A DNA stretch of 12,420 bases from Oscillospiraceae bacterium (GTDB lineage Bacteria; Bacillota; Clostridia; Oscillospirales; Oscillospiraceae), in the NCBI GenBank assembly GCA_016293865.1, contig JAEDDG010000045.1, positions 1 to 12,420 on the forward strand. Reading direction: 5' to 3'. Position numbers and translations under genes: made by a program. Under the pieces are notes generated by a model. It saw only the letters and a list, made by a program, of their open reading frames with translations. It had not been told where the DNA came from and ran no database searches. Shown piece after piece: positions 6,847 through 12,420 of the stretch. Within the stretch, counting starts at the first letter, position 1, and each line of letters begins with the position of its first letter.

Positions 6847-7046
6847 CAGTCCTTCTGGACTTCCGGCAGGCCTGCAATGCTGGTCAGCATACTCAGTACG
6901 CCCGCCAGCGCAGACGTGCTCAGCACCACCAGCCAGTTTACCTGGTCCAGCAGCGCGCTGGTGCCGATGGCGGCCACCGCCGTCTACGCCACCGTCTTTA
7001 CGGCGCGCACACCGGCCGCCTTCAGCCATTTCTTCCAGTTTGCCAT
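6846..7046 (-). pseudogene. Phage r1t-type holin, interrupted by an in-frame TAG at codon 21
   Basis: Read on the minus strand from ATG 7044-7046, the frame gives MANWKKWLKAAGVRAVKTVA, then TAG (6984-6986). It then continues in the same frame TAVAAIGTSALLDQVNW and VVLSTSALAGVLSMLTSIAG to QKD and TGA at 6846-6848. The 66-codon length, the basic start, RAVKTxA followed by a helix, a short loop with DQVNW and a second helix ending SMLTSIAG match the small r1t-type phage holins. Those proteins form holes in the membrane at lysis so that the endolysin can reach the wall. AAAGGAG lies six bases before the ATG, so this was a translated gene. In relatives I recall Gln at the interrupted position (RAVKTxAQ), so a single CAG-to-TAG change would explain the stop. 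No endolysin, portal or tail gene is seen in the window. Most likely a prophage remnant; readthrough or TAG recoding is the alternative. Confidence 0.75.
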
Positions 7047-7244
7047 TCCGCGCTCCTTTCCGCATCACCACCGTCCGCACCTGGACATTTCCCGGCGCTG
7101 TCGGATTCCCGGTGATATGCATGCTTTTCTCTAAACCATATGCATATGCAGCCGTTTTCTTGCGGCCGCATGCGGTCATTGCGGCACGCTTCCCGAAAAT
7201 ACGCAATATTCCCCGCAAGTTTTCCGCAAACGGATTCCCAACAC
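7047..7244. other. Intergenic stretch between the holin relic and the surface-protein promoter
   Basis: No supported gene. Minus-strand frames run through from about 7288 toward the holin (one containing MHITGNPTAPGNVQVRTVVM), but their composition and lack of a recognisable domain do not support coding. A remnant of the phage gene that once preceded the holin is possible. The first ~60 plus-strand codons of the open frame entering the SLH gene also lie here and are upstream of its true start. Confidence 0.35.
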
Positions 7245-7273
7245 TTGTCATACTCATATATTGGTGCTATAAT
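7245..7273 (+). promoter_or_regulatory. Extended -10 promoter of the SLH surface protein, flanked by direct repeats
   Basis: TTGTCA (7245-7250) and perfect TATAAT (7268-7273) have a 17-bp spacer, and TGC directly before TATAAT makes an extended -10. The 9-mer ATATATTGG occurs at 7256-7264 (inside the spacer) and again at 7288-7296 (in the early transcribed region), 32 bp apart. Confidence 0.85.
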
Positions 7274-7322
7274 CAGAAACAGTCTCAATATATTGGGGCA
7301 TCAAACAAAAGGGGGGAACACA

Positions 7323-10106
7323 ATGCGCAAGATATTGAGGAGACTGTCATGCTTTGCGCTGACTGTAATCCTTGTGCTGAGTCTTCTGCCGGCGGCTGCC
7401 ATCCAGGCGTTCGCCGCAGACGACTATGGCATCACAGTCGGCGGTGTTCAATTAAACAGTGAAAAGCCGGGCGTTGAGACTGGTGACGGCGCTGTCACAG
7501 CCGGCAGCGCATCCTATGATGCGGCAGCGGCCACGCTTACAATTACAGATCTGAACGTTGATATGACCGGACACAACGGTGCCGCAGTCAGCGTTGATGC
7601 CGGAACGCATATTACAATCGTGCTTGCTGGCGAAAATGAGCTGACCGGCTCCCCCGGTTTTGCGGGAATTGCAGTTGCCGCAGGCTGGGATCCCGACGGG
7701 AACCTGAGCGAGGAGGAATCGGCAAAAATCATCATTACAGGTGAAGGGGCTCTTGTGGCAAACGGCGGCTCCGGTTCATCCGATACCGGCGCCGGCGCCG
7801 GCATCGGCGGCAACGGTTACGGTGACGTTGACGGTCACCGGGACGCAGGCGACTTCGGATATATTGTAATCAACAGCGGCAAGATTACAGCAAACGGCGG
7901 AGAAGCTTATTACTATGCGCCCTGGAGCTGCTGCCTGTACGGCGCTGCCGGTATCGGCGGCGGCGGCGTCACCGAAGGCTGGCTGTATGCAGGCGACATT
8001 TCCATTTACGGCGGCACTGTTGCGGCCAACGGCAGCGAAGGCGGCGCCGGAATTGGCAGCGGCACCGCCGATGGCAGCGATACTTATTCGGATGCTTTGA
8101 ACATTACCATCGGCGGCGGAACGGTTATGGCACAGGGCGGCGGTCTTTCTGCCGGAATCGGCAGCGGTGATACCGGAAGCGCCGGAACAATTGAAATTAC
8201 AGGCGGAGACATTACTGCCGTTGCAGGGTCGGGCGATGATCCTCTGGGCGCAGCCGGTATCGGCGGCGGATGCAATGGTTCTGTAAAGAGCATTTCGATT
8301 TCCGGCGGCGCACATGTCGCTGCGACGGCAAGCGGCGGCGCCGCGGGTATCGGCGGCGGAGCAAACACTTCCTACGGCATCCAATGGGGAGATACGGACG
8401 GAACAGTCTCCGAGGAACGGCTGGGTAAAATATCCATTCGCGGCGCTGGCACAAAAGTTACTGCATACGGCGGGACAGCGACCGGTTACAGCGGCACATA
8501 CGGCGGTGCCGGTATCGGCAGCGGATATCCCGTAAGCAACAACAGAAGAAGTGTGGCATTTCAGATTTCCATCACCGATGGCTGTTTCGTCCAGGCCTAT
8601 GGTGGCTATCATGCAAACGCGATCGGCTACGGTTACCGTCCGGTGGATTTAACCGGCTACGGCATTACGTTGACCATGGACGATACCATATCCCTTTTCG
8701 CGCAAAACGATGACTATTATCAGCCCGCACTGGTGAGCGCCACAGCCAATGACAACGGGCGCACACCGGTGACATACGCAAGCGGCAGCTCCCATATGGT
8801 TCATTATGTGGATGAAAACAGGGATGCATTGCTCGCGGGTAGCAGCAACGCACCGGGCTATCTTTCCCTGCCGTCAGTTTTGGCGGACAAAATATTTGAA
8901 TGGTCGTTCGATTCGCAGAACATGACGGTTTCCGTCGGTCCGGCCACGATAAATGTTGAACGTGCGCTGCATGGCAACTGGGCAGCATTGATCAGGCAAT
9001 CGATCTATACCGTCACCTTTGACAGTCAGGGCGGCACCGACGTGGAGGCGCAGAAGGTTGCCGACGGTTCAGCCGCCGTCAGACCCAAAGACCCCACAAG
9101 GAGCAGCTACACCTTTGAAGGCTGGTATACCGACGCGGCCTGCACGACAGAATATGATTTTGACACACCTGTCACCGAAGACATCACGCTTTACGCAAAA
9201 TGGACGCTCGCCTCTCAGCTTTTCCCGCTGCACTATGAATCCAACGGCGGAACCGGCTTTGACACCGAATACTATTCCTCCGGAACAACAGCGGAGCTGA
9301 CCAGAATTCCCACCAGGGAAGGCTTCACCTTCACCGGCTGGTATGCAGACGCCGCACTGACGCAGCCTGTCACCTCCGTCCTGATGGACAGCAGCAAAAC
9401 CGTCTATGCCGGCTGGAAGGTTTCAACCGTTCCGGATATGCTCAACGGAGACGACCACTTTGCCTACATCGTCGGCTATGCTGACGGAACTGTGCGGCCG
9501 GATGAAAACATCACCCGTGCTGAAGCTGCGACGATTTTCTTCCGTCTGCTGAAAGACGAAATCCGGGACAGCTGTCTGACAGCCGACAATCCGTTTGACG
9601 ATGTGAATGCCGGCTCCTGGTACAACACGGCTGTCTCCACCATGGCCGCGCTCGGCATCATCAACGGGCGTACAGACAGCACATTTGAGCCCAATGCGCC
9701 CATCTCCAGAGCTGAGCTTGCGGCAATCTGTGCGCGCTTTGACACGACGGTCTCCGGCGCCGGCAGCAAGTTCACCGACATTGCCGGACATTGGGCAGAG
9801 GAAGAAATCATGTGCGCCGTCACGCTGGGCTGGATTGACGGATATCCGGACGACACCTTCCGCCCGGATCAGCCCATCACCCGTGCGGAAGCCATGACGC
9901 TGATCAACCGTGTGCTGCAGCGCCTGCCTGAAACGGAACAGGATCTGCTGGATGGAATGACAGTCTGGCCGGACAACAGCGCGTACGACTGGTACTATCT
10001 GGCCGTGCAGGAGGCCACAAACAGCCACGAATACAGACACAAAGGCGAAATCTACGAGTATTGGATCCGCCTGACCGCAGACCCCGACTGGGAGCGGTAC
10101 GAGTAA
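7323..10106 (+). CDS. Secreted S-layer-homology surface protein with AGIG-repeat region and InlB repeats
   Basis: A 927-residue exported protein anchored by SLH domains to the cell wall. A signal peptide (1-31) has basic RKILRR, a hydrophobic core and likely cleavage at AFA/ADD. Residues 32 to about 555 form a glycine-rich, beta-strand-dense region with seven AGIG motifs (residues 159, 209, 242, 277, 311, 341, 396), each preceding GGG or GSG. This looks like a parallel beta-helix, as in clostridial carbohydrate-binding or adhesin-like proteins. Two InlB/Listeria-Bacteroides repeats follow (about 562-628 and 634-699, each with GWYTDAA or GWYADAA and a final KWT/GWK). Three SLH domains (about 702-745, 756-806, 816-868) carry ITRAEA, ISRAEL and ITRAEA, then a tail ending DPDWERYE. 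The ATG at 7323 follows GGGGGG at six bases and follows the promoter; upstream in-frame starts lie before the promoter. It is monocistronic, with its own terminator. The ligand is unknown; adhesion or glycan binding is inferred. Confidence 0.92.
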   Translation: MRKILRRLSCFALTVILVLSLLPAAAIQAFAADDYGITVGGVQLNSEKPGVETGDGAVTAGSASYDAAAATLTITDLNVDMTGHNGAAVSVDAGTHITIVLAGENELTGSPGFAGIAVAAGWDPDGNLSEEESAKIIITGEGALVANGGSGSSDTGAGAGIGGNGYGDVDGHRDAGDFGYIVINSGKITANGGEAYYYAPWSCCLYGAAGIGGGGVTEGWLYAGDISIYGGTVAANGSEGGAGIGSGTADGSDTYSDALNITIGGGTVMAQGGGLSAGIGSGDTGSAGTIEITGGDITAVAGSGDDPLGAAGIGGGCNGSVKSISISGGAHVAATASGGAAGIGGGANTSYGIQWGDTDGTVSEERLGKISIRGAGTKVTAYGGTATGYSGTYGGAGIGSGYPVSNNRRSVAFQISITDGCFVQAYGGYHANAIGYGYRPVDLTGYGITLTMDDTISLFAQNDDYYQPALVSATANDNGRTPVTYASGSSHMVHYVDENRDALLAGSSNAPGYLSLPSVLADKIFEWSFDSQNMTVSVGPATINVERALHGNWAALIRQSIYTVTFDSQGGTDVEAQKVADGSAAVRPKDPTRSSYTFEGWYTDAACTTEYDFDTPVTEDITLYAKWTLASQLFPLHYESNGGTGFDTEYYSSGTTAELTRIPTREGFTFTGWYADAALTQPVTSVLMDSSKTVYAGWKVSTVPDMLNGDDHFAYIVGYADGTVRPDENITRAEAATIFFRLLKDEIRDSCLTADNPFDDVNAGSWYNTAVSTMAALGIINGRTDSTFEPNAPISRAELAAICARFDTTVSGAGSKFTDIAGHWAEEEIMCAVTLGWIDGYPDDTFRPDQPITRAEAMTLINRVLQRLPETEQDLLDGMTVWPDNSAYDWYYLAVQEATNSHEYRHKGEIYEYWIRLTADPDWERYE

Positions 10107-10118
10107 TCCCATAACGGC

Positions 10119-10160
10119 AAAAAGCCTGTCTCCTGCATTTTGCGCGGAGGCAGGCTTTTT
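10119..10160 (+). terminator. Terminator of the SLH protein gene
   Basis: AAAAAGCCTGTCTCC (10119-10133) pairs with GGAGGCAGGCTTTTT (10146-10160): a 15-bp stem with one G-T pair, a 12-base loop and a terminal T5. The symmetrical A5/T5 ends mean it could also work on the minus strand, but no minus-strand gene needs it. Confidence 0.92.
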
Positions 10161-10244
10161 CTGTTGCCTTCCGGCGCTGGTCTGTCCGCCGGCCGCTGCA
10201 CACATTTCTCCCATGGACAAATGACGGACATACTGTGTTCTGCA

Positions 10245-10273
10245 TTGATTTTTCGTCCCGGAATTGGTAGTAT
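10245..10273 (+). promoter_or_regulatory. Candidate promoter of the D-lyxose isomerase gene
   Basis: TTGATT (10245-10250) and TAGTAT (10268-10273) have a 17-bp spacer, giving a start near 10280 and a leader of about 75 bases. The leader has a small GC-rich inverted repeat near 10290-10312 but no recognisable operator or riboswitch. Confidence 0.5.
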
Positions 10274-10356
10274 AGATACAGCAGAAGACGCGGCATCCGG
10301 CATCGCCGCTGCCCAAGCAGATAAAGGCAATCATGTTACTGAAGGAGAGATACGCC

Positions 10357-11043
10357 ATGAAACGCTCTGAAATCAACAAAGCTCTGAAGGAAATGGAAGG
10401 CATGTGCCAAAAGCATCAGTTTTATCTGCCGCCCTTTTGTCATTTCACTCCGGAGCAGTGGCAGGACAAAGGCCATGACTATGACGAGGTCCGCGACTGT
10501 ATGCTTGGCTGGGACATCACCGACTACGGCAAGGGCGATTTTGACCATTTTGGCTTTTCTTTGATCACCATCCGCAACGGAAACCGCGCCATGGCCGACC
10601 GGTATCCCAAAGTCTATGCGGAAAAACTGCTGTATCTGAAGGAAGGACAGTATGCGCCCAATCATTTCCACTGGTACAAAACCGAGGATATTATCAACCG
10701 CGGCGGCGGAAACATTCTGATCCGCGTCTACAACAGCCTGCCTGACGAGGAAATAGATTACAAATCCGATGTGACCGTACATACCGACGGCCGGACCTAC
10801 ACAGTCCCTGCCGGTACGCAGATCCGGCTGACGCCCGGCGAGAGCATTCACATCCAGCAGTATCTGTACCACGATTTTTCTGTGGAGGAAGGCTCCGGCC
10901 CTGTGCTTCTGGGTGAAGTCAGCCAGTGCAATGATGACAACTGCGACAACCGTTTCAACCCGCCCATGGGCCGCTTCCCGTCCATTGAAGAAGACGAAGC
11001 GCCCTATCGCCTGCTCTGCAATGAATATCCGAAAGCAAAATAA
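10357..11043 (+). CDS. D-lyxose ketol-isomerase (cupin-fold)
   Basis: A 228-residue cytoplasmic enzyme of the D-lyxose isomerase family, which interconverts D-lyxose and D-xylulose and usually D-mannose and D-fructose using a divalent metal. The cupin metal site is visible as HFHWYKTE (His103, His105, Glu110), followed by DIINRGGGNILIRVYNS and a second half with VPAGTQIRLTPGESIHI and YLYHDF (His172). The C-terminal GEVSQCNDDNCDNRFNPPMGRF segment is characteristic. Length matches the family. The ATG at 10357 has AAGGAGA eight bases upstream; an upstream in-frame ATG at 10333 lacks such a site. No sugar transporter, kinase or regulator lies beside it in the window, so its pathway partner (for example xylulokinase) must be elsewhere. 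The next gene begins 45 bases downstream without a terminator, so they may be cotranscribed. Confidence 0.93.
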   Translation: MKRSEINKALKEMEGMCQKHQFYLPPFCHFTPEQWQDKGHDYDEVRDCMLGWDITDYGKGDFDHFGFSLITIRNGNRAMADRYPKVYAEKLLYLKEGQYAPNHFHWYKTEDIINRGGGNILIRVYNSLPDEEIDYKSDVTVHTDGRTYTVPAGTQIRLTPGESIHIQQYLYHDFSVEEGSGPVLLGEVSQCNDDNCDNRFNPPMGRFPSIEEDEAPYRLLCNEYPKAK

Positions 11044-11088
11044 TGCCGCCGGGTTGTCCCGAAAATTCCGAACACGGAGAGGTTGCCA

Positions 11089-11505
11089 GTGAAGCTGATC
11101 GCCTGTATCGATGATCAAAATGGAATGATGTTCAATCACCGCCGTCAGAGCCGGGACCGTCTGCTGATCGCGGATGCGTTACAGCTGTGCGCCGGCCGCC
11201 GGCTGTGGATGGCACCTTATTCAGCATCCCTGTTTTCCGGCTGTGCGGATCAGATTCAGGTGGACCCGGATTACCTGCTCTGTGCGCCGCAGGGGGATTT
11301 CTGTTTTGCCGAAGGCGCACCGCTTCTTCCCTATCTCCAGCGGATTGAATCCATCTGCCTGTACAAATGGAACCGCGTTTATCCGGCTGACGTCTATCTT
11401 GACCTGGTGCCAGAACAATGCGGCTTTTTCTGCACGGAACAGACAGATTTTACCGGGTCCTCTCACGCCAGAATCACAAGAGAATGCTACATACGGAGTA
11501 ACTGA
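11089..11505 (+). CDS. Small cysteine-rich protein of unknown function next to the nuclease
   Basis: A 138-residue soluble protein with no signal peptide or membrane segment. The best start is GTG at 11089, with GGAGAGG (11076-11082) six bases upstream. The TTG two codons earlier overlaps that ribosome binding site. The N-terminus MKLIACIDDQNGMMFNHRRQSRDR has a beta-strand followed by an Asp-Asp-x-Asn-Gly turn and an Arg/Gln-rich stretch. LWMAPYSASLF and PQGDFCFAE follow. Nine cysteines are present (6, 34, 52, 65, 72, 90, 111, 115, 133) without a clear zinc-finger spacing. The start faintly resembles dihydrofolate reductase-like proteins, but the rest does not. I have a vague memory of similar short clostridial proteins being labelled 'ribonuclease Z'; the HxHxDH metallo-beta-lactamase motif is absent, so that label is not supported. 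The stop (TGA) is one base before the nuclease ATG, so the two are translationally linked. Function unknown. Confidence 0.85.
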   Translation: MKLIACIDDQNGMMFNHRRQSRDRLLIADALQLCAGRRLWMAPYSASLFSGCADQIQVDPDYLLCAPQGDFCFAEGAPLLPYLQRIESICLYKWNRVYPADVYLDLVPEQCGFFCTEQTDFTGSSHARITRECYIRSN

Positions 11506-11506
11506 C

Positions 11507-12208
11507 ATGGCCAGACGAAACCAATCCAGACACACGAAAATCCATCCGCTTCTGGCGCTGCTTCTGCTGATTCTTGTTGCTGCCGCTGCGCATTTCCTGA
11601 ACCCGGCAGACGCGCAGACCGTTTCCATGGGGGATATTCCCGCCTATTCCGGCTCTCCATATGTTGAGATCAACAACAACATCCCCGGCTTTGAGGAATC
11701 GGAGCTGACACAGACCTCTTTTGAAATGTACAGCCCGCTGGACGCCCTGGACCGCTGCGGCACCGCTTACGCCAATATTGGTCTGGACCTGATGCCGACA
11801 GAAGAACGCGGAAGCATCAGCCAGATCAAGCCCACAGGCTGGCATTCCGTCCAGTATGACAACGTGGACGGCAAATCGCTGTATAACCGCTGCCATCTGA
11901 TCGGTTTTCAGTTGTCCGGCGAAAATGCCAACGAGCGCAACTTAATCACCGGGACGCGATATATGAATGTGGACGGCATGCTGCCCTTTGAAAACATGGT
12001 GGCAGACTATGTACATGAAACAGGCAACCATGTGCTCTACCGCGTCACGCCGGTTTTTGAAGGATCCGATCTCGTGGCCCGCGGCGTGCAGATGGAAGCC
12101 CTGTCTGTGGAAGACGGCGGCGACGGCGTCTGCTACAATGTATTCGTCTACAACGTCCAGCCGGGAATCATCATTGATTATGCCACCGGCGAAAGCCGCG
12201 CTGAATAA
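11507..12208 (+). CDS. DNA/RNA non-specific endonuclease (EndA/NucA-like), exported
   Basis: A 233-residue protein with a basic N-terminus and one hydrophobic segment (about 13-30), acting as signal peptide or membrane anchor, so the enzyme is expected outside the membrane. The beta-beta-alpha-metal nuclease core is visible. GWHSVQYDNVDGKSLYNRCHLIGFQL carries the general-base His130 in the NRCH motif, the counterpart of DRGH in Serratia nuclease. NERNLITGTRYMNV carries the metal-binding Asn145. It continues with MLPFE and VHETGNHVLYRVTPVFEGSDLVARGVQMEA to the end, matching streptococcal Spd/EndA-type enzymes. Such nucleases degrade extracellular DNA for nutrition or escape from DNA traps, or cut incoming DNA in uptake; no competence genes are nearby. 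The ATG at 11507 has GGAG (11495-11498) eight bases upstream inside the preceding gene. A terminator lies downstream. Confidence 0.93.
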   Translation: MARRNQSRHTKIHPLLALLLLILVAAAAHFLNPADAQTVSMGDIPAYSGSPYVEINNNIPGFEESELTQTSFEMYSPLDALDRCGTAYANIGLDLMPTEERGSISQIKPTGWHSVQYDNVDGKSLYNRCHLIGFQLSGENANERNLITGTRYMNVDGMLPFENMVADYVHETGNHVLYRVTPVFEGSDLVARGVQMEALSVEDGGDGVCYNVFVYNVQPGIIIDYATGESRAE

Positions 12209-12267
12209 TCCTGCCGTCCGGAAGACGGAGATCCCCTCTTCCGGCGCTTTTGAGCATGGATCATGAG

Positions 12268-12295
12268 AAAAAATGCGGCCCGTTTTCGGGCCGCA
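12268..12295 (-). terminator. Minus-strand terminator for a gene beyond the right edge
   Basis: TGCGGCCCG (12274-12282) and CGGGCCGCA (12287-12295) form a 9-bp stem with a TTTT loop. Read on the minus strand the stem is followed by six T (A6 at 12268-12273 on plus). In the plus direction no T run follows, so its orientation points to a convergent minus-strand transcript entering from the right. Confidence 0.75.
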
Positions 12296-12341
12296 CACAG
12301 CATGCCGAAGAATTATTTTCGACATGCTGTGTGCGGTTTTT
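12291..12341 (+). terminator. Terminator of the small protein/nuclease unit
   Basis: CCGCACACAGCATG (12291-12304) and CATGCTGTGTGCGG (12323-12336) form a perfect 14-bp stem, extended inward after one C/A mismatch, and followed by TTTTT (12337-12341). Its left arm shares CCGCA (12291-12295) with the preceding hairpin, so the two cannot form at once on one RNA. Confidence 0.85.
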
Positions 12342-12366
12342 CGAACTTCAGAAAATTCGAAAAACC
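12335..12366. repeat. Inverted repeat, 11-bp arms
   Basis: GGTTTTTCGAA (12335-12345) pairs with TTCGAAAAACC (12356-12366) across the loop CTTCAGAAAA. It starts on the last two bases of the terminator stem before it and uses its T run, so it competes with that structure. Neither end is followed by a T run. Confidence 0.8.
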
Positions 12367-12379
12367 TGTTTGATTGAAC

Positions 12380-12405
12380 GTGCAAGGGGTCTTAACCCCT
12401 TGCAC
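12380..12405. repeat. Perfect 11-bp inverted repeat with CTTA loop
   Basis: GTGCAAGGGGT (12380-12390) and ACCCCTTGCAC (12395-12405) are perfectly complementary. No T run follows on either strand, so it is not a standard terminator. It may be a protein-binding site, an RNA hairpin of the next gene's 3' region, or part of a dispersed palindromic repeat. Confidence 0.85.
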
Positions 12406-12420
12406 ACATTCCCCGCTGCT

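Noticed and set aside
7140..7322. N-terminal 61-codon extension of the SLH protein
   Set aside because: It contains the promoter (7245-7273) and would bury the signal peptide. The ATG at 7323 has GGGGGG at six bases and yields a proper signal sequence.
6752..7462. Plus-strand 236-codon frame crossing the intergenic region into the SLH gene
   Set aside because: It runs through the surface-protein promoter and overlaps its signal peptide in another frame. The Pro/Arg/Ser composition is typical of a non-coding GC-rich frame.
7797..8520. Repeated AGIGGG-coding units considered as a CRISPR or DNA repeat array
   Set aside because: The repeats are short, imperfect at the DNA level, irregularly spaced and in frame within a protein. 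They are protein repeats.
7776..8612. 278-codon minus-strand frame inside the SLH protein gene
   Set aside because: It is the mirror of the repetitive Gly/Ala codons (GGC/GCC) of the beta-helix region, giving Ala/Ser/Cys-rich nonsense.
9423..10403. 326-codon minus-strand frame over the SLH domains and downstream region
   Set aside because: It is antisense to three clear SLH domains and crosses a strong terminator. No domain or ribosome binding site.

Overview
The window looks like a chromosomal segment of a GC-rich, Gram-positive member of the Clostridia, possibly an Oscillospiraceae/Ruminococcaceae-type gut anaerobe. The support is: sigma-A-type promoters (TTGACA/TATAAT, 17-bp spacers), strong GGAGG-like ribosome binding sites, stem-plus-T-run terminators, S-layer-homology and InlB-type repeat surface architecture, and a DUF212/YuiD gene. 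The family assignment is inference; no rRNA is present to settle it.

Left part (1-6426): the 3' end of an AEC-family transporter on the plus strand runs into a terminator hairpin. Facing it on the minus strand are rraA-like (RraA-family aldolase-like fold), yuiD-like (divergent PAP2 family) and alr (alanine racemase). A short divergent intergenic region then drives ddl, murF and an RluA-family pseudouridine synthase on the plus strand. Alr makes D-Ala, Ddl joins two D-Ala, and MurF attaches the dipeptide to the UDP-MurNAc-tripeptide. The whole D-Ala-D-Ala branch of peptidoglycan synthesis therefore lies within about 5 kb, split over two divergent units.

Middle (6423-7322): a perfect consensus promoter overlapping the rluA stop codon drives tRNA-Asp(GTC) and tRNA-Thr(GGT), which end in a strong terminator. 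Next to these tRNAs, on the minus strand, is a small r1t-type phage holin gene with its own good ribosome binding site but an in-frame TAG at codon 21. It is most simply a decayed prophage remnant beside a tRNA. The rest of this interval has no convincing gene.

Right part (7245-12420): a strong extended -10 promoter precedes a 927-residue secreted surface protein (signal peptide, glycine-rich AGIG-repeat region, two InlB/Listeria-Bacteroides repeats, three SLH domains) with its own terminator. A D-lyxose ketol-isomerase follows, then a two-gene unit: a small cysteine-rich protein of unknown function (GTG start) one base from a membrane-anchored or secreted DNA/RNA non-specific endonuclease. 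The window ends in a dense cluster of four hairpins, two of which look like overlapping convergent terminators.

Most of the window is ordinary housekeeping DNA. The places most worth a second look are the amber-interrupted holin and its surroundings, the small protein/nuclease pair, the repeats around the surface-protein promoter, and the hairpin cluster at the right edge. I do not see convincing evidence of a complete new system.
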